Shown: positions 16,258 through 24,906 of the stretch, piece after piece
How the letters are laid out: each line of letters begins with the position of its first letter
Position numbering within the stretch: position 1 is the first letter of the stretch
Assembly: GCA_965279125.1 (NCBI GenBank)
Contig: CBDIHL010000039.1
Location: 124,001-188,000, forward strand
Reading direction: 5' to 3'
Origin: Dinoroseobacter sp965279125
GTDB lineage: Bacteria > Pseudomonadota > Alphaproteobacteria > Rhodobacterales > Rhodobacteraceae
Length of the DNA: 64,000 nucleotides
Notes under the pieces: model-generated
Seen by the model: only the letters and a program-made list of their open reading frames with translations
Database searches by the model: none
Told to the model about the DNA's origin: nothing
Made by a program: the position numbers and the translations under genes

Positions 16258-16796
16258 AAGCTACGCCGCAGTCCCAGAACCAGCGAATTGCTGCCCGTTT
16301 GCGCCCCAAGCAATCCATAGCCGTTGGACCGATGATGGATGCGGGCAAAGCCACGTGTGCGACTGTCGGGTCTGCCAAACTCCACCTCGCCCATCCAGTA
16401 GATCAACTCGGGTCGCGCAGTGCCATTGCGGGCAAGCTCTTCGGAGGGCGGCTCGGACGCGAGCGAGGGGCCAATACCGAAGGCGACACTGCGTACGGGA
16501 CCGATTTGGTTTTCGGGGGTGTAGCGCAGGACGGTGGCCAAGTTGGCCTCCCAGTTTGTTTGCGCGCCGACCCATTTGGCGGCTTGCACCTCAACGCCCC
16601 AACTCAGACGGGAAATCGGTGCGTCCCACATCCATGTGGCCGCCACGCCAAGAATCTGCGTGTCGCGGAAGGTGATGCCCGTGGGGTTGAGGAAGATATC
16701 TTCCCAGACCTGATCGGTCATCGCCCCGGCAAAGACCGAAATCGAACGGTCCGTCGGGGTTTGTGCGGGCGCTGCCATGGGAAGCAGCGCCAACAC
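16254..16796 (-). CDS. Outer membrane beta-barrel protein, PagL-like candidate
   Basis: About 180 residues with a short signal peptide (LALLPMAAPAQ) and an alternating hydrophobic pattern. It ends in a terminal Phe preceded by Arg-Arg-Ser, as expected for barrel assembly. The stretch FARIHHRSNGYGLLG resembles the His-x-Ser-Asn active site of PagL-type lipid A 3-O-deacylases, but the rest is too divergent to be sure. GTG 16796 was chosen because it lies just after the asd stop (16808-16810). The frame is open further upstream, through asd on the same strand, and those residues are not credible. Downstream partner is the asd gene's transcript; converges with the RHH-like gene. Confidence 0.55.
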   Translation of the reverse strand: MLALLPMAAPAQTPTDRSISVFAGAMTDQVWEDIFLNPTGITFRDTQILGVAATWMWDAPISRLSWGVEVQAAKWVGAQTNWEANLATVLRYTPENQIGPVRSVAFGIGPSLASEPPSEELARNGTARPELIYWMGEVEFGRPDSRTRGFARIHHRSNGYGLLGAQTGSNSLVLGLRRSF

Positions 16797-16807
16797 GAAG
16801 GCTAGGA

Positions 16808-17831
16808 TCAGCCCTTTTTCAAGCAGCGCGTGCCGAGGGTTTCGGCGATCTGCACTGCGTTCAAGGCGGCCCCTTTGCGCAAGTTGTCGGATACGCACCA
16901 CAGGTTCAGTCCATTCTCGATGGTCGAATCCTGACGGATCCGAGAGATGAAAGTCGCGTAATCGCCAACGCATTCAACGGGGGTCGTGTATCCACCGTCT
17001 TCGCGCTTATCGATCACCATGATCCCCGGGGCTTCGCGCAAGATATCACGGGCTTCATCTTCGTCCAGAAATTCTTCGAACTCGATATTCACCGCCTCGG
17101 AATGGCCAACAAAGACCGGCACACGCACGCAAGTCGCCGTGACCTTGATCTTCGGGTCCACAATTTTCTTGGTCTCGGCCACCATCTTCCACTCTTCCTT
17201 GGTCGTGCCGTCTTCCATGAAGACGTCGATATGGGGGATGACGTTGAACGCAATTTGCTTGGTGAACTTGACCGGGGGCTTATCGTCGGTCGGGTTGTAG
17301 ATCGATTTGGTCTGGTCCCACAGCTCGTCGATGCCCTCTTTGCCGGCACCAGAAACGGACTGGTACGTCGACACAACAACACGCTTGATGCGCGCACGGT
17401 CATGCAGTGGCTTCAAAGCCACAACCATTTGCGCGGTGGAGCAGTTGGGGTTCGCGATGATGTTCTTCTTCGCATAGCCCTCGACCGCTTCGGGGTTCAC
17501 TTCCGGCACCACCAACGGCACCTCCGGATCGTAGCGATTAGAGCGACGAGTTATCGATCACGACGCAGCCAGCTTTCGCGGCGCGCGGTGCGTGTTCTTT
17601 CGTCGGGCCGGAGCCCACAGCGAACAAGGCGATGTCCCAGCCGGTGAAATCAAAGGTCTCGAGGTCTTTGGTCTTCAGGGTTTTCTCGCCAAAGCTGACC
17701 TCGGTGCCGAGCGATTTGCGCGATGCAAGCACCGCCAATTCGTCAACCGGGAACTGGCGCTCGTCCAGAATGTTCAGCATTTCGCGGCCCACGTTACCTG
17801 TGGCTCCCACGACGACGACCCTATAGCCCAT
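16808..17831 (-). pseudogene. asd: Aspartate-semialdehyde dehydrogenase, one frameshift
   Basis: Reduces aspartyl phosphate to aspartate semialdehyde for lysine, threonine, methionine and diaminopimelate. The N-terminal Rossmann part (YRVVVVGATGNVGREML to CVVIDNSSL) and the catalytic part (VPLVVPEVNPEA, NCSTAQM with the active-site Cys in ANPNCST, EAVNIEFEEF) lie in different frames. Removing one T from TT at 17538-17539 (plus strand) restores SSLYRYDPEVPL and a normal protein of about 340 residues. As this enzyme is needed to build peptidoglycan, an assembly or sequencing error is the likelier explanation. The C-terminus abuts the outer membrane gene downstream on the same strand. Confidence 0.88.
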
Positions 17832-17930
17832 TTGGACCTCTCCTTACATGAATGTCGGGTGTGACGCGCCCCCATAGCGGATCGCTGGCAGCGGGGAAAG
17901 AGGGGCGAGGTCGCAGCGTATGAATCTGTT

Positions 17931-17947
17931 TGCCTAAAAATTAGGCA
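17931..17947. promoter_or_regulatory. Perfect palindrome in the asd / Anbu-operon divergent promoter region
   Basis: TGCCTAA (17931-17937), AAA, TTAGGCA (17941-17947): a perfect 7-bp dyad with a 3-base centre in the 208-base gap between asd (minus) and the ATP-grasp gene (plus). It looks like an operator for a dimeric regulator. No adjacent regulator gene is present and no T run makes it a terminator. Confidence 0.5.
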
Positions 17948-18039
17948 GATCACGCAAGATGCGGCCCTGATTTCTGGTGTGCCAAAGGTTAACGTCTGCA
18001 CCTGCTTGCGGTCGGCGTCACAAAAGGTAGCCTAAAGCC

Positions 18040-19464
18040 ATGGCAGACCGTGTATTTTTTGATGAGATGATGGGAACGACGGACGAAGTTCGTGCGCCCT
18101 ACAGCAATTACGACAGCTGGTTTGGGGCCGAAGACCCTAAGCGATTGCGCCGCAAAGCAGCGGAAGCCGAGACCCTGTTCCGCCTGACCGGCATCACCTT
18201 CAACGTCTATGCCGAGGCCGAAGCGCAAGAGCGTCTGATCCCCTTCGACATCGTCCCGCGCGTTCTGTCGGGCCGCGAATGGGCCAAGCTAAGCGCCGGG
18301 ATCGAGCAGCGCGTGAGGGCCGTCAACGCCTTCCTCTATGATATCTACCACCGCCAGGAGATCCTGCGCGCGGGCCGTTTGCCCAAGGAGATGATCGCCA
18401 AGAACGCCGCTTTCCTGCCCGAGATGATCGGCGTCACGCCCCCCGGACAGGTCTACACGCATATCGTCGGCACGGATCTTGTGCGCACCGGCCCGGACGA
18501 GTTTTACGTGCTCGAAGACAATGCACGCACCCCGTCGGGCGTGTCATATATGCTCGAGAATCGCGAAACGATGCTGCACATGTTCCCTGAGCTGTTCATC
18601 AAGAACCGCGTGCGGCCCGTCAGCAATTACCCGCGTCTGCTGCGCCGTTCGCTCAGTGCCAGCGCGCCGGACGGTGCGGGCGAGAAGCCCGTTGTGGCGA
18701 TCTTGACCCCCGGCATCCATAACTCTGCCTATTACGAGCATTCCTTCCTTGCCGATCAGATGGGCGTCGAGCTGGTTGAAGGCCATGACCTCAAGGTCGT
18801 CGATGGCCGCATCGCGATGCGCACGACCGAAGGCTACACCGCGATTGATGTGCTCTACCGCCGTGTCGATGACGACTACCTCGATCCGCTGACCTTCCGC
18901 TCCGACAGCCTGTTGGGCGTGCCGGGTATCTTCGATGTCTACCGCGCGGGTGGCATCACGATTGCCAACGCGCCGGGCACCGGGATTGCGGACGACAAGG
19001 CGATCTACAGTTACATGCCTGATATCGTTGAATTCTACACCGGCGAGAAAGCGATCCTGAAGAACGTGCCCACACATCGGTGTTCCGAGCCTGACGCGCT
19101 GGCCTATGTGCTCGATAACCTCACCGAGCTGGTGGTGAAGGAAGTGCATGGCTCTGGCGGTTACGGCATGCTCGTTGGTCCCGCCGCCAGCAAGAAGGAG
19201 GTCGCCGCTTTCCGTGACAAGCTGAAGGCGAACCCCGACAATTATATCGCGCAACCGACGCTGTCGCTGTCCACCGTGCCGATCTTCACCAAGGCGGGCC
19301 TCGCGCCGCGTCACGTGGACCTCAGGCCCTTCGCGCTGGTCTCGCCGAACCGGATCGACATCACGCCGGGGGGGCTGACGCGGGTTGCGCTCAAGAAAGG
19401 TTCGCTGGTCGTAAATTCCAGCCAAGGCGGAGGCACCAAGGACACTTGGGTGCTGGAGGACTAG
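18040..19464 (+). CDS. Circularly permuted ATP-grasp protein (DUF404/407)
   Basis: First gene of the Anbu operon: a 474-residue type-2 circularly permuted ATP-grasp protein. Characteristic stretches are FYVLEDNARTPSGVSYMLENR, DDKAIYSYMPDIVEFYTGE, VVKEVHGSGGYGMLVGP and the closing SSQGGGTKDTWVLED. ATP-grasp folds ligate carboxylates to amines; with the alpha-E, transglutaminase and Anbu proteins this family is thought to make or modify a peptide or peptide tag, but the substrate is unknown. Three bases separate it from the alpha-E gene. Starts at ATG 18040 with a 208-base promoter region that holds a perfect palindrome. Confidence 0.93.
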   Translation: MADRVFFDEMMGTTDEVRAPYSNYDSWFGAEDPKRLRRKAAEAETLFRLTGITFNVYAEAEAQERLIPFDIVPRVLSGREWAKLSAGIEQRVRAVNAFLYDIYHRQEILRAGRLPKEMIAKNAAFLPEMIGVTPPGQVYTHIVGTDLVRTGPDEFYVLEDNARTPSGVSYMLENRETMLHMFPELFIKNRVRPVSNYPRLLRRSLSASAPDGAGEKPVVAILTPGIHNSAYYEHSFLADQMGVELVEGHDLKVVDGRIAMRTTEGYTAIDVLYRRVDDDYLDPLTFRSDSLLGVPGIFDVYRAGGITIANAPGTGIADDKAIYSYMPDIVEFYTGEKAILKNVPTHRCSEPDALAYVLDNLTELVVKEVHGSGGYGMLVGPAASKKEVAAFRDKLKANPDNYIAQPTLSLSTVPIFTKAGLAPRHVDLRPFALVSPNRIDITPGGLTRVALKKGSLVVNSSQGGGTKDTWVLED

Positions 19465-19467
19465 GCG

Positions 19468-20409
19468 ATGCTGGGAAAAACTGCAGGCGGTCTGTATTGG
19501 CTCTTTCGGTATATGGAGCGGTCCGAGAACCTCGCGCGTCTGATCAGCGCCGGGCAGCGGATTGCGCTGACGCGCTCCAGCACCGCGCCGGACGAGTGGG
19601 ATTCCATCGTGGCCACCGCCGGTGTGCGCGACGCGTATCTCAAGAAATATGATACGTTCGAAGGGGATTTGGTCATCGACTTCATCCTGCGTGACCCGGA
19701 CAACGCCTCCTCGGTCCTGTCGGTCATCGAGGCCGCGCGCAACAACGCCCGTACGGTGCGCACGGCCCTGACCCGCGAGGTGTGGGAGGCCGTGAACGAG
19801 TGCTGGATGGTGCTGTGCGACGCTCTGGCCCGCAAGGTGCCCGACCGCGATCTACCGTTCGTGCTGTCGATGATCCGCCAACGCAGCGCGTTTGTGCGCG
19901 GCGCCATGCACGGGACCATGGTGCGCAATGACAGCTACGACTTTGCCCGGATCGGCACGTTTGTGGAACGGGCCGATAGCACGGCGCGCATCCTCGATGT
20001 GAAATACTACGTGCTGCTGCCCTCGGCGCATCATGTCGGCACCTCGATTGACAATGTGCAGTGGGAAACGATCCTGCGCTCGGTCAGTGCTGACGGGTCT
20101 TTCCGCTATCTGCATGGGTCCGAGACCAAGCCGCTGCAAATTGCTGAGTTCCTGACGCTGGACCGTCGCCTGCCGCGCAGCCTTGCGTTTTGCTACGCCA
20201 AAATATGCGCAAATCTGGGGTATCTGGAAACGGATTATAAGCTGCGTTTGCCGTGCCATGACACCGCCGACGAGATCAATCAGCGGTTCCGCGACGGCAC
20301 GATCGACATGATTTTCGAGAAGGGGCTGCACGAGTTCTTGCAGACCTTCATCCACGACAACAACGCGCTCGGTCAGCAGATCGAGGCGGATTATAGGTTC
20401 ACGGGGTAG
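19468..20409 (+). CDS. Alpha-E domain-containing protein (DUF403)
   Basis: All-helical 313-residue protein. The start LGKTAGGLYWLFRYMERSEN and the later SFDFARIGTFVERADSTARILDVKYYVLLP-like stretch are typical of the family. Known neighbours are circularly permuted ATP-grasp and transglutaminase-like proteins, with which it is thought to form a peptide-synthesising unit. In this window it begins 3 bases after the ATP-grasp stop and is followed 4 bases later by the transglutaminase gene, so all are cotranslated. The helical body has no membrane segment. Its exact contribution (scaffold, donor-binding) is unresolved in the family. Confidence 0.92.
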   Translation: MLGKTAGGLYWLFRYMERSENLARLISAGQRIALTRSSTAPDEWDSIVATAGVRDAYLKKYDTFEGDLVIDFILRDPDNASSVLSVIEAARNNARTVRTALTREVWEAVNECWMVLCDALARKVPDRDLPFVLSMIRQRSAFVRGAMHGTMVRNDSYDFARIGTFVERADSTARILDVKYYVLLPSAHHVGTSIDNVQWETILRSVSADGSFRYLHGSETKPLQIAEFLTLDRRLPRSLAFCYAKICANLGYLETDYKLRLPCHDTADEINQRFRDGTIDMIFEKGLHEFLQTFIHDNNALGQQIEADYRFTG

Positions 20410-20413
20410 GGCC

Positions 20414-21214
20414 ATGCGGATGAAAATCACTCATGTGACGTCCTATCGCTATGACGCGCCCGTGCCCTACGCGCTGCAACAGTTGCGGGTGACACCGAAG
20501 ACGCGACCCGGCCAGAAGGTGCACGACTGGACCACGACCGTCGAAGGCGGACGCACGGAGGTCGAATTTGAAGACGAGCACTACAATTCCGTCCAGCTGA
20601 TCTCGTTTGACGAGGGTATTCAGGAGGTCAAGATCACCTGCGAAGGTGAGGTGGAGGTCGAAGACCTGAACGGTGTGTTCGGCGAGCATTCGGGCTTCAT
20701 GCCGCTTTGGATGTTCAAACGCTCCACCCCGCTGACCAAGATCGGACCGCTGGTGCGCAAGCTGGCGCGTGAAGTCGCCGCAGAGGAAACGGATCTGGCG
20801 CGGATGCACACGCTGTCTGAGGTTATTCTGGCGCAAGTGCCCTACCAACCGGGGCGCACTTTGGTGACAACGCCCGCTGAAGAGGTGTTGTCGGCCGAAA
20901 CCGGCGTTTGCCAGGATCACGCCCACGTCTTCATCGCCGCCGCACGCCAGATGGGGTTCCCGGCGCGCTATGTCTCTGGCTACCTGATGATGTCTGACCG
21001 CATCGACCAAGAGGCCACCCATGCCTGGGCCGAGGTCTATATCGAGGCACTCGGCTGGGTCGGCTTTGACGTGTCCAACTCGGTTTGTCCCGACGCACGT
21101 TACGTCCGGGTCGCAACAGGGCTGGACTATGCCGACGCAGCACCTGTATCTGGAATGCGGTTCGGCGAAGGGGCCGAGCGGCTAGAAGTGCAGTTGCAGG
21201 TGCAACAGCAGTAA
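20414..21214 (+). CDS. Transglutaminase-like cysteine protein
   Basis: A 266-residue protein with an N-terminal beta domain (ITHVTSYRYDAPVPYALQQLR) and a transglutaminase-like catalytic core. The likely triad is C166 (ETGVCQDHAH), H203 (EATHAWAEVYI) and the Asp in VGFDVSN (about D219). Such proteins cleave or form isopeptide or peptide bonds. It is the third gene of the operon with ATP-grasp and alpha-E, and is followed 25 bases later by the Anbu protease. It is cytoplasmic by sequence. Its substrate may be the product of the two genes upstream. Confidence 0.93.
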   Translation: MRMKITHVTSYRYDAPVPYALQQLRVTPKTRPGQKVHDWTTTVEGGRTEVEFEDEHYNSVQLISFDEGIQEVKITCEGEVEVEDLNGVFGEHSGFMPLWMFKRSTPLTKIGPLVRKLAREVAAEETDLARMHTLSEVILAQVPYQPGRTLVTTPAEEVLSAETGVCQDHAHVFIAAARQMGFPARYVSGYLMMSDRIDQEATHAWAEVYIEALGWVGFDVSNSVCPDARYVRVATGLDYADAAPVSGMRFGEGAERLEVQLQVQQQ

Positions 21215-21239
21215 TTCAGACAAACTGGGGCGACGAGAG

Positions 21240-21980
21240 ATGACCTATTGCGTGGGGCTGCGATTGGATCGCGGGCTGGTGTTCATGTCGGATACGCGGA
21301 CGAACGCGGGGATCGACAACATCTCGACCTTCGGCAAGATGAAGACGTGGGAAATGCCCGGTGAGCGTGTCGTGACGATCCTGTCCGCGGGCAATCTGGC
21401 GACGACGCAATCGGTGGTTTCGCTGCTGGACGAGCGGATGAAGGCACCGGGCGAGCGCTCGTCCTCGTCGATCTATGAAGCGCCTTCGATGTTTCAGGTC
21501 GCGCGCCTCGTCGGCCAGACCCTGCGCGAGGTGATCCAAGCCAATGCCGATACCGGCGCGCGTGCGGATTCCGCGTTCAACGCCAACATCATCGTCGGAG
21601 GCCAGATCAAAGGGTCCGAGCCGCGCTTGTTCCTCGTCTACCCTGAAGGCAACTTCATCGAGGCCAGCGACGACACGCCCTTCTTCCAGATCGGCGAGAC
21701 CAAATACGGCCGCCCTATTCTGATCCGCGCTTACGAGCCTGAGATGAGCTTCGAGCAAGCGATCAAGCTGCTGCTCGTCAGCTTCGATTCCACGATCAAG
21801 GCGAACTTGTCGGTTGGGATGCCTTTGGACGTGTCTACCTATCAGGCGGGGAGCTATCGCAAGGGCACAAGCCAGCGGATCGAGCAGGACGATCCTTATT
21901 TCCAGACCGTGTCTAACGGATGGGGCGAGGCCTTGAAGCTGGCGTTCGACAGCCTGCCGGACTTCAGTTTCGACAGGTAG
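21240..21980 (+). CDS. Proteasome-type protease (Anbu / BPH ancestral beta subunit)
   Basis: Ntn-hydrolase of 246 residues with no propeptide: after Met removal Thr2 becomes the nucleophile (TYCVGLRLDRGLVFMSD), with D18 and K33 (TFGKMKTWE) completing the proteasome-like triad. Anbu proteins form open helical or ring-like assemblies rather than a 20S barrel. It completes the four-gene set ATP-grasp, alpha-E, transglutaminase, Anbu, and converges on bciA with a gap of only 6 bases. In the family it is linked to peptide metabolism or stress, but no substrate is agreed. Note the absence of any regulatory ATPase gene nearby. Confidence 0.94.
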   Translation: MTYCVGLRLDRGLVFMSDTRTNAGIDNISTFGKMKTWEMPGERVVTILSAGNLATTQSVVSLLDERMKAPGERSSSSIYEAPSMFQVARLVGQTLREVIQANADTGARADSAFNANIIVGGQIKGSEPRLFLVYPEGNFIEASDDTPFFQIGETKYGRPILIRAYEPEMSFEQAIKLLLVSFDSTIKANLSVGMPLDVSTYQAGSYRKGTSQRIEQDDPYFQTVSNGWGEALKLAFDSLPDFSFDR

Positions 21981-21986
21981 GGTTGC

Positions 21987-22972
21987 TTAGAAAACGGCGT
22001 GCTCGCGAAGATCGGTGCTGACCTCGCCACGGGCCAGCAGCGCATAATGCTCAGCGAGTGTGTCTTGGCCCGTGGACGGCGTGGCATCGGGGTCATACCG
22101 GCCGGTGTCACCATCCCAGACCAACATCGACTCGGTCGCGTAATAGCGCCCAATGCGCGCCAACTCGGCCTTTTCGGCCAGCTTCGGGATCAGTTTGCCG
22201 AGCGTGCCAGTGACCGCGATGATCGTATCCAGCAAGCCGACCGGGACACTGCGGAACGAAGGCTCCAACCCGAGTGCGTCAAACAGCAACTTGCCTTGAT
22301 CCTTGGCGGTCATCGCATTGCCCGGACCACCAATCGGCAAGACGGCATTTTGCAAGCTCGGATCCGTCACGCATTGGGCGATATAGGACCCTAAATCAGC
22401 GTCACTGATCGGCTTACAAGCGGTGAGGGTACCATCCCCGAAGATCAGGAACGGCTTGCCTTGGCGCAGGCGCTTAACCTGCCCCGATATGGATTTGAAA
22501 TACGCGGTCGGGGCGCACGATGGAATAGATCATACCGGACTTGATCAATTCGGCCTCAAACGCGAGCTTGGCATGCTGAAACGCGAGCTTTGGCTTTTGG
22601 ACACAGATGGCGGACAAAAGCACGAACTGCTGCACGCCCCCAGCTTTCGCGGCGTTCAGAATGTCGGCGTGCATCTGGTAGTCAACACGCCACGCATCTT
22701 TGGGCGCGCCGCTGGCGCGACGCAAGGCAGGATACCACAGTGTCAAAAGTGGTCTGATTGAATAGCTGGGGTCCGAGCGCTTGAGGGTCGGAGAGGTCGA
22801 TATCGATTTGCCTGACCGCAGGAGGCATAGACTGTGCCCCAGCTTTTGAGCGCAGGGCGCAAGTGACATGGTGCCCCGCGCGCGCCAGGGCATGTACGGT
22901 CGCGCGGCCGGCGGTTCCTGTCCCGCCAAGGACGAGCACTTGTTTCGGTCTAGGGTGTCGGGTTTCAGCCAT
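21987..22972 (-). pseudogene. bciA: 3,8-divinyl (proto)chlorophyllide 8-vinyl reductase BciA, two frameshifts
   Basis: NmrA-like SDR that reduces the 8-vinyl group in bacteriochlorophyll synthesis. The N-terminal Rossmann motif (VLVLGGTGTAGRATVHALAR), the central block (VQQFVLLSAICVQKPKLAF) and the C-terminal block (KAELARIGRYYATESML, ending DLREHAVF) are family-typical but lie in three frames. One extra C in GG/CC at 22714-22715 and one in the run at 22510-22513 explain the breaks. Correcting both gives about 327 residues continuous to the last codon. Its presence suggests the strain makes or once made bacteriochlorophyll; no other photosynthesis gene is in the window. Starts at ATG 22972. 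Confidence 0.8.
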
Positions 22973-23100
22973 GTCAGCTCACTGTGTTCTAAGGGGCAGG
23001 CTAGAGAGATCGCAGCGTGATTCCAAGATCTGGCACGCCATCTGCTGACTTGACCAAGGCCTGCTCGCATGGTGAACCCGTTATAAGGGGGGAGAAGTTG

Positions 23101-24870
23101 GTGTTGTGGCGCCTTGGACGAACGCTGCGTCGAAAGACAACCTTGGCTGGTTTGGTCGGGGGCGTCTTGGTGTTTTTGTGCATTGGTTTGCTTTGGATCG
23201 GCTGGATGCTGCCCGCGCTTGAGGGCGCACGGACGGGTGCCGACGGACTTGGTCTTTTGGTGGCGCTGGGCGATTTCAGTCCGCTTCAAGTCGCCGTTGC
23301 AGACGGGGCCGAAGGCGCACGCTTGCACCGTCAACTGCTCGCGACTTTGCCTGCGAACATGCCGTGGGATCAGCAATTGTTCTGGATCGAGGGGTTGAGC
23401 CTTGGTCTTTTGTCCCTTGGGCTACTGAGTTTCTTCGCGCTTTTGCCACGCCTTCACGGGGCTGGGGTGCTTTTGGCGCTGAGTGCTTTGGTGCTGTTTC
23501 CCTTTAGCGGCCTGCCTGCACTTTTGCCTCAAACGGGCGCCTCGATTGGTGCGGGGTTGTTTCTGCTCAGCGCCATCCTTGCACCGCATATGCGCATCCT
23601 GCGTCTGTATTTGGCCAGCGCGCTGGTTCTGCTGACCCATCCGGCTGCGTGGGGATTTGCCATCGTGGCCGTGTTGTTGATTGTGCAGCGCTGGGTGGAC
23701 GGACGCATAAGCGGGCGGCGCACTCTGGCTGAGATTGGTTTGATTGCCGCAGGCACATTCGGCCTTGTGGCGTTTCTGGAGCGCGCGTCGCTTTCCGTCG
23801 CGCCGGTTTTCGCGCGGCCAGAGGTCGATCTGACGGTATTGGCGGGCTTGTTGTCCGATTTGCCCGCATGGGTCCTGAGCCTACGGGTTTGGGACACGCT
23901 TTTGATCCTTCTAACCCTCTTGGGGTTGGCGCAGATCCTGCGCCACGGGGAACGCGTGCGCGGCTTTCGCTCTGTCGTGGTGATGGTGCTGTTGGTGATC
24001 CCGCTGGTTGCGGCTTTCACGGTTGCGGGGCGTCCGGGCCAAGCGGTGTTTGCGATGCTGTTGGCCGTGCCTTTGCTGGCCATTCCAGCGCTGGGCGTTG
24101 GGGAAGGAATACCACGTGGGGATGCGCGCCGAGGGCGGTTGGTCGTCCTGGCGCTGGGGTTGGGCGCGTTTGGTTTTGCGCAAAGTGCTTTGCAAAACCG
24201 CGATCAGATTTGGCCTGATCTAGCGGCCTCCGAGATGGAAGCGGCCTTGAGCGCCGTCGGAATGGGCGTGCCGCTGGCCTTTGCCGATCCCGACATATTG
24301 GAGCCTGCCGCACGCCTTGCGGGATGGACCGGACGGAATGATCCAAACGCTGAGGTCTTGATGATGCGTGCCCCGAAAGGGCTCCATACGACATCGGGCT
24401 TGTCTCGCCCGCTCTTTGCACGGCGCTTACCGGGGCTTGATCTGGCCGATGGCGGCGTGTTGCGCTTGACCGTGCCAACCGATGGCCCACGGATTTGGGT
24501 GCGTTGGGAAAGCGCAGCAGACTTGGAGGTCGGTCACGGGCCGAGGCCATGCGAAACTGTGCCTTTGTCCGAGGGCTGGCTTGCGATTGAAGTGGCGCAA
24601 TGCACCGATGCGGGCAGTGCCCCTGCGGTTCTTGATTTGTGGGGTGATGGCGCGGTGACGGGCGTGTCCCTTGCCGATGTGCCTACCGAGCTGAACTGGC
24701 CTTGGGGCCGCGCAGATGTGCGCTTTGCTTATGCTTCGGGCTCGGGATGGCAACGCGCGCAGTTGCGCCGCAACGGCGATTTCGGTTGGCCGATGCTCGG
24801 GGTGAAAGAGACGGATGCAGCACCGCGCATCGTCGCAGATCACCCCGGCTTGATCGTTTTGCAAAGGTAA
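23101..24870 (+). CDS. Polytopic membrane protein of unknown function with C-terminal soluble domain
   Basis: Not recognised. The product (about 590 residues) has a basic start (RLGRTLRRK), roughly ten hydrophobic segments up to about residue 390, and a C-terminal soluble part of some 190 residues that holds two Cys residues and several Trp. This layout resembles GT-C glycosyltransferases or similar lipid-linked sugar enzymes, with the tail facing the periplasm, but the acidic catalytic loop expected of GT-C proteins was not found. GTG 23101 follows GGGGAG, while an in-frame GTG at 23017 is also possible. It converges with dabA across a hairpin. Divergent from bciA. Confidence 0.75.
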   Translation: MLWRLGRTLRRKTTLAGLVGGVLVFLCIGLLWIGWMLPALEGARTGADGLGLLVALGDFSPLQVAVADGAEGARLHRQLLATLPANMPWDQQLFWIEGLSLGLLSLGLLSFFALLPRLHGAGVLLALSALVLFPFSGLPALLPQTGASIGAGLFLLSAILAPHMRILRLYLASALVLLTHPAAWGFAIVAVLLIVQRWVDGRISGRRTLAEIGLIAAGTFGLVAFLERASLSVAPVFARPEVDLTVLAGLLSDLPAWVLSLRVWDTLLILLTLLGLAQILRHGERVRGFRSVVVMVLLVIPLVAAFTVAGRPGQAVFAMLLAVPLLAIPALGVGEGIPRGDARRGRLVVLALGLGAFGFAQSALQNRDQIWPDLAASEMEAALSAVGMGVPLAFADPDILEPAARLAGWTGRNDPNAEVLMMRAPKGLHTTSGLSRPLFARRLPGLDLADGGVLRLTVPTDGPRIWVRWESAADLEVGHGPRPCETVPLSEGWLAIEVAQCTDAGSAPAVLDLWGDGAVTGVSLADVPTELNWPWGRADVRFAYASGSGWQRAQLRRNGDFGWPMLGVKETDAAPRIVADHPGLIVLQR

Positions 24871-24871
24871 G

Positions 24872-24902
24872 AAAGGCCCGCGCAGAATTGCCACGGGCCT
24901 TC
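24872..24902. terminator. Hairpin between convergent genes (membrane protein and dabA)
   Basis: AAGGCCCG (24873-24880) pairs with CGGGCCTT (24894-24901) around a 13-base loop. The T run is short, so it is a weaker terminator than the one at 2977. Its position, right after the membrane protein stop and just before the corrected dabA stop at 24907, supports a shared bidirectional role. Confidence 0.55.
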
Positions 24903-24906
24903 CGAT

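Noticed and set aside
16797..16973. Extended N-terminus of the outer membrane protein
   Set aside because: It overlaps asd on the same strand in another frame; signal peptide lies after it.
18544..19425. 293-codon open frame opposite the ATP-grasp gene
   Set aside because: Shadow of the coding strand, with no family features.
24683..24906. Continuation of the dabA frame through the opposite membrane protein gene
   Set aside because: It passes through a hairpin terminator and the last 75 codons are Arg/Ser-rich nonsense; a one-base correction gives a natural stop at 24907.
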